From NCBI GenBank assembly GCA_034440575.1, contig JAOTOL010001286.1, positions 91,001 through 155,000 of the forward strand: a stretch of 64,000 nucleotides of DNA, in the 5' to 3' direction. Both the position numbers and the translations under genes were made by a program. Position 1 is the first letter of the stretch. Every line of letters begins with the position of its first letter. This DNA is from Imbricaverruca yamaguchii (lineage: Eukaryota > Arthropoda > Thecostraca > Neoverrucidae). The notes under the pieces were generated by a model that saw only the letters and a program-made list of their open reading frames with translations, was not told the origin of the DNA and made no database searches. This document shows, piece after piece, positions 59,579 through 64,000 of this stretch.

Positions 59579-61073
59579 TAGGAAGATAGACGAGAACTTA
59601 ACTAATTACCATAATTGCAACAATTGACGCAGAAATTGCTAGTAGAGGTTTGACATGCGCAGAAAACGATAATCAAAATCCATCAGGTTAGGACATAGCT
59701 CACTTACGCGAAGAAAATGAGTTAACAAAAGAGGCCAAGAGTCGTCATAACAGGCTACGGAAGGTCATACCCCTTTGTTGGAACTATTTGAAGGACTAAG
59801 TTAACAGCATAAAAAGTCCTACGGAAAATCAGTTTCCTCGAAGTATAACACGCATCAAAGGGTATTTCAATAGCTACAAAACGTTCTTCACATCAAAGTT
59901 AGTAGGGCGACTCATGATGTTGATTGGTACCAAATGGTGGCCACATGCCATGCCATATCAGGATGAGAATCATACAGCTGTCCCCATGCATCAGTCAAGG
60001 CAAACAGGAAATATTGGCAATATAAAAAACTGGCCATGCAGTCGAATAGATGCATGGCGTCCAGCTTCATAGCTTATCTGACCGAAGAGCATTTTTATCC
60101 TGGTCAAATTAACCAGGATAAAGGGGCCAAGTTTCGTTGCAGCTTCGGTAAGCGGCTATATAAACACCGACAAATATCTATAGAGGAGGTTTACGTGCTA
60201 ATCGAGCCCCAGCCGTTAGCGAGTGTTTAAGGAAGTCGGTGTGGGGCACTTGAGGTGATCGATGCAGGCAGATAATGCGAGAAAAAGCTAGCCCACCCGT
60301 ACCTCAGCACATCCGATGCACCCAAGAACCAGGCGTAGTCACCCCAAGGAACACGCAAATCGCATCCACTTTCCCCACGATGTGAGCCATTTTTCGTGCG
60401 GTATTTTCGGCCGGCAGGTCGGCTTCATTTCCCGGTGTGGGCGGGCCATTTCCGGCAGCGACATTTGCGACACCGGCTGGCGTCATCACCACTACCACCA
60501 CCACCAGGGCGGCAGCCGAGGGGAGTCGACGCACTCGTGCGTCAGCGGCCGGCGGCGGCTCGCGTCAGCACGCCATCCGCCAGCGGCCGGCCGCCACGCC
60601 CGCATCGGCCGTGCCACTCGCGTCGTGTCGACGGCCGCTGCGGGCCTGCTCGCGCCGCCGTGAGGAGGGGGGGGGGGGGCGTCTGATCGGTGGCAGCCGG
60701 GCGGCCCGGTAGTGGCAAATCATCGGAACGTGTCGTCAGTGGTCTGACGTTGACCGCAACTCTCCATATGTGGCCAGCCCGTCCACGAGTTGCTGGCACG
60801 TCGCGGGGGAACGGCCGCGCTGCGCTGGCAGAAGGGATGCGTCCGAAGCGGTAACGGCCGCCAATTCACACTTTTGGCTCTTGGGTGATACAATGAGCAA
60901 CGTGCGACACTTATCCTGTGGGTTATATAGTATTACTTCAGTTTTGCCCAATAATTAACATAACCAACATTCGCCGCATACACTCCACGAAATTTCCTGC
61001 AATGCTAAATTAATTCTGGCGTAATACTCTGACTTCACTTGACGGTACATTACAACACAACTTGCATGCAAGT
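59579..61073. other. No gene recognised; GC-rich stretch at 60380-60850
   Basis: The GC-rich part contains a (cac/tac)n His/Thr-type run near 60485-60515 and a run of G at 60667. ORFs on both strands are Arg/Ala-rich without motifs. It could be a CpG island or an unrecognised 5' exon, but nothing supports this directly. Confidence 0.35.
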
Positions 61074-61135
61074 GCTTGGTTATTAGGGCTTAGGGGCACA
61101 TCGACTACTTCTGTCATACAGCGCACATTTACATA
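61074..61135 (-). mobile_element. SINE tail fragment (family D)
   Basis: gcttggttattagggcttag, then gggcacatcgactacttctg and tcatacagcg, match the fragment at 44853. No head is visible. Confidence 0.55.
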
Positions 61136-61576
61136 TGAGTGAAAAGGGTAAGTGAACCAACCTGGTTTCCATATCGTTCGTAATTGATACACAAACCGAA
61201 GTCAGATTGCGGCATTCCTCGGTTATTTTGCACAATGGGATTAAAAAAGAACCTCTGGAGACCTTCCAGGGCGGGCAGGCAGGGTGCGAAATGCATCTGA
61301 AGGCAAAACATTCTGCAACAATCACCTGTGATGTTCACCGAACAATTGTAGTACAATCAAGCAATAGTATACTCTTTTTAAATACAGTCTCGTTCTGGAT
61401 ACTATTTTCCATCAAGGTTGTGGTTTTTGGCACTCCCACGAACGCCAAATACGAAATCAGACAGGCGTCAGCGAATCACTTCTGCACTCGTTCTCTCTGA
61501 GAACGGTGAATTTTAGCTGGAACGAAAGGTGGACTCCGTGCATAATTCAAATTAATCGTTGTAAACAATGATAGGG

Positions 61577-61672
61577 CATGCAACCGTGCTAGTCACAACG
61601 GTGCTGGTCACAAGGGTGCTAGTCACAAGGGTGCTAGTCACAAGGGTGCTAGTCACGAGGGTGCTAGGCACA
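61577..61672 (+). repeat. 15-bp minisatellite (gtgctagtcacaagg)n
   Basis: About six copies, three of them identical. Confidence 0.9.
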
Positions 61673-62259
61673 GTGCTGATTTCCAGAGGCAGATCCAAAA
61701 GCCTGGCTTGGAGGCAATGCAAAACAAATATCCCAGTTCGAGAAAAACGGTTTGGGGATATCTTAAAATCCGATTTTGAAAAATGTAATCAGATTATAAC
61801 ATGTATCATTCGTAGGGTATGCTCGAGTTACCATAAGCTTAGACGATATTTATCTAACACAATTTTCGTAGACTTCGCTAAATGTCATTTTAGTGCAAAT
61901 TTCAGCAATAATCTCCCTCTTGCGGGACACGGCCCGGTTGCCCCAGCCCCCTGCCTACGCTCGCCACTGCTGTAGTCCAGCATTGGGCTTAGCAGTGACG
62001 ACTGCAGGGTTATCAGCGGTGAATCAGCCCACGCCGCCACCTGGAACATCTACTCAAGTCAGCTGATCTCAGCGTAGCTGTGAGCCATTTTAACATTTGC
62101 TCACAGCGTTGCGTGGGAAGACAATACTTCCGCGTGGTCTTGTCCCTTCGTCAGCGCCGACATCGCTTCTGGTGCGCCGGGCCAGATGCCAGGAGGCCTG
62201 CTCAACACCAGCAGACGGCGCGTCTTCATCTTGCCGCGGCACCGCTGGAACCGGCCCCG
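61673..62259. other. No gene recognised
   Basis: It contains a short ORF without motifs (within 61568-61975). No repeat or RNA gene seen. Confidence 0.3.
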
Positions 62260-62480
62260 ATACCACCAGCCCCCCAGTCTCGATACCCTCCAGTCCCCGA
62301 CCACAGTACCTACCAGCGCCAGAGCACAGTACCTTCCGGTCCCCGGGCCCGGTACATCCCAACCCGCAGTCCCCGGTCCCGGCATCTCCCAGTGCCCGAC
62401 CACAGTACCTCCCAGTCCCCGGTCCCGGTACATCACAGCGCCCAGTCCCAGTGCCACCCAGTGCCCGGTCTCGACCGCCA
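62260..62480. repeat. C/A-rich degenerate repeat with cagtccccggtcccggtaca words
   Basis: cccagtccccggtcccggta, cagtgcccgaccacagtacc and variants recur at about 25-35 bp spacing. Pro/Ser/Thr-rich ORFs on the plus strand follow from this composition. Confidence 0.75.
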
Positions 62481-62559
62481 CCCTTACTCCCGGCAAATTG
62501 TCACGGCGACTCCTGATAACTGGCGTGGCTCCCCGCAATTGGCGGTAACTGAGTGCGGC

Positions 62560-63150
62560 TCTCGGCGTCCGCTGACCATCGGCACAGAGCCACTAATTAA
62601 CCACCGGACAGCACGGCGGCATCACTGGCAACTGGCTCCTGACCACCGACACAGAGCCACTAACTAACCACCGGACAGCACGGCGGCATCCATGGCAACT
62701 GGCTGCTGACCACCGACACAGAGCCACTAACCACCGGACAGCACGGCGGCATCCCTGGCAACTGGCTGCTGACCACCGACACAGAGCCACTAACCACCGG
62801 ACAGCACGGCGGCATCCCTGGCAACTGGCTGCTGACCACCGACACAGAGCCACTAACTAACCACCGGACAGCACGGCGGCATCCATGGCAACTGGCTGCT
62901 GACCACCGGCACAGAGCCACTAACCACCGGACAGCACGGCGGCATCCCTGGCAACTGGCTGCTGACCACCGACACAGAGCCACTAACCACCGGACAGCAC
63001 GGCGGCATCCCTGGCAACTGGCTGCTGACCACCGGCACAGAGCCACTAACCACCGGACAGCACGGCGGCATCCCTGGCAACTGGCTGCTGACCACCGGCA
63101 CAGAGCCACTAACCACCGGACAGCACGGCGGCATCCCTGGCAACTGGCGA
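62560..63150. repeat. 63-bp minisatellite, about nine copies
   Basis: Units of accaccggacagcacggcgg, catccctggcaactggctgc and tgaccaccgacacagagcca plus ctaa have a period of 63 bp, with some 67-bp units carrying ctaactaac. Because 63 is a multiple of three, long 21-residue-periodic ORFs appear on the minus strand. I consider these artefacts. Confidence 0.93.
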
Positions 63151-63423
63151 CAACTGGCGACAACGCGTGGCACCGCTAATTCCCCTGCCAGCCCAGCTGA
63201 GAACGCCCACCGTAATCGACCTGTGTGACGCGACTCCCATCGATGGAGGACGCTTGGACGTGTTCCGTTATTTCCCTATACTGTCAAACTGACTCACAAT
63301 CATTACTCGAGAACACTTCCGAAACCTACGGCATAGCAAGCAGCTCAGCAGACGTTATCGACAGCACCAGCAAACAATGACCGCGCTCACCTCAGTTTGA
63401 TTTTCCGTGTTCTGCACCTAGTC

Positions 63424-63503
63424 CATCATTGTTGCAGTGGTGTTTGGTGGTGTTGCAGTGGTGTTTGGTGGTGTTACAGTAGTGCTTAGTGGTGTTGCAG
63501 TAG
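63424..63503 (+). repeat. gttgcagtggtgtttggtg minisatellite, left of the SINE
   Basis: About four imperfect 19-20 bp copies. The array continues to the right of the SINE at 63693. Confidence 0.8.
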
Positions 63504-63692
63504 TTTGTTTGTTTATTGGGTGGCTCACGACGCACTTTATGCACATTCACGGCTAATGGCGTCGCCCACACTTTCGCCGGTCGGCCGCGGGATTGGGAAA
63601 TGTCCCAAGAAATGTCCCGAGCCCAAGTCAGAGGGAAGTGTCCTTTGGTACCCGGAGCCCAACACCTTGACCACTCGGCCAACCCCACTCCG
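63504..63692 (-). mobile_element. SINE family A copy inserted in a minisatellite
   Basis: The family A body and tail are present. The head carries a TGGCCGAGTGG A box and a damaged B-box region with extra bases (63600-63650). Flanks tgttgcagtag (63493-63503 and 63693-63703) are identical, but the host is a tandem repeat, so the target duplication is ambiguous. Confidence 0.82.
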
Positions 63693-63805
63693 TGTTGCAG
63701 TAGTGCTTAGTGGCGTTGCAGGAGTGCTTAGTGGTGCTTAGTGTCGTTGCAGTGGTCTTTCAGTAGTGTTTCAGTAGTGTTTAGTGGTGTTGCAGTGGTG
63801 TTCAG
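63693..63805 (+). repeat. gttgcagtagtgcttagtg minisatellite, right of the SINE
   Basis: About six imperfect copies continue the array at 63424-63503. To the right, the window ends in GC-rich sequence without a recognised gene. Confidence 0.8.
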
Positions 63806-64000
63806 TGTTCTCTTTGGTGGCGGCTGCTGGAACCACACGGCAGTATGCCAGCGCAGGTGTCGCCGGTGTAGACGGCTGCTGCCAGTTCCGCGGCGCTCGG
63901 CGGGGTCGGTCCCCACCCCAACCCAGCCGCAGCGGCTCAATGATGTCGGTCCGCCACCCGCACCCCTGCCGTTGACTGGAGCCGACAGATCACGCGCGAC

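Noticed and set aside
60304..60712. Possible 5' exon or CpG-island promoter
   Set aside because: The GC-rich ORFs on both strands lack motifs and splice signals matching the NFI-like phases, so only the composition is noted.
62593..63173. Minus-strand ORFs with 21-residue repeats (up to 167 residues)
   Set aside because: The 63-bp unit is a multiple of three without stops, so periodic ORFs are expected. There is no signal peptide, domain or splice context.

Overview
This is a eukaryotic, intron- and repeat-rich genomic window, most likely from an invertebrate animal and probably an arthropod. I infer that from the mix of I-type, CR1-like and Penelope-like retroelements, several families of tRNA-headed SINEs, long microsatellites and large introns. 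The sequence alone does not fix the species. No operons, CRISPR arrays, rRNA genes or intact tRNA genes are visible.

The main host gene lies on the minus strand and is not visible as one long ORF. Seven exons (A to G, 5' to 3': 54522-54382, 49605-49414, 45790-45648, 35352-35217, 34933-34803, 30142-29896, 24474-24362) join in compatible phases (1-1, 1-1, 1-0, 0-1, 1-0, 0-1, 1-stop) with AG acceptors and GT donors. They give about 367 codons ending in TGA. The product resembles the proline/serine-rich C-terminal half of Nuclear Factor I (NFI/CTF) transcription factors. The N-terminal DNA-binding domain exons would lie beyond position 64000. Introns of 0.3 to 10 kb hold most of the repeats in the right half of the window.

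Region by region. 1-4.1 kb: an essentially full-length I-superfamily retrotransposon ORF2 (endonuclease, RT, RNase H, zinc knuckle) with a tandem-repeat 3' UTR. 5-9.3 kb: minisatellites, a MITE-like element, a decayed Penelope-like RT, a 113-bp-arm hairpin and a SINE. 10.7-14.5 kb: a hAT-like DNA element with 8-bp target duplications, into which a CR1-like LINE has inserted. 14.5-24.3 kb: mostly unrecognised single-copy DNA with two SINEs and simple repeats. 24.5-28.2 kb: a 3.7-kb 37/41-bp satellite directly against the last NFI exon. 29.7-35.4 kb: three NFI exons with exon-edge tandem duplications and a 0.9-kb compound microsatellite. 35.5-39.6 kb: a very AT-rich 4-kb segment bounded by direct repeats. 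40-47 kb: a dead LINE fragment carrying a SINE with a perfect 16-bp target duplication, a SINE nested in a SINE, NFI exon C and a CRE-like minisatellite. 48.1-49.0 kb: a very long (GA)n-(A)n-(AT)n-(GA)n microsatellite. 49-54.8 kb: NFI exons B and A with flanking minisatellites and a second CR1-like copy. 55-64 kb: decayed LINE fragments, SINEs and minisatellites.

The retroelements plausibly supply the machinery that moved the SINEs, as several SINE copies show clear 12-16 bp target site duplications. The clearest biological oddity is that minisatellites sit directly against several NFI exon borders and in places carry copies of the splice sites themselves.
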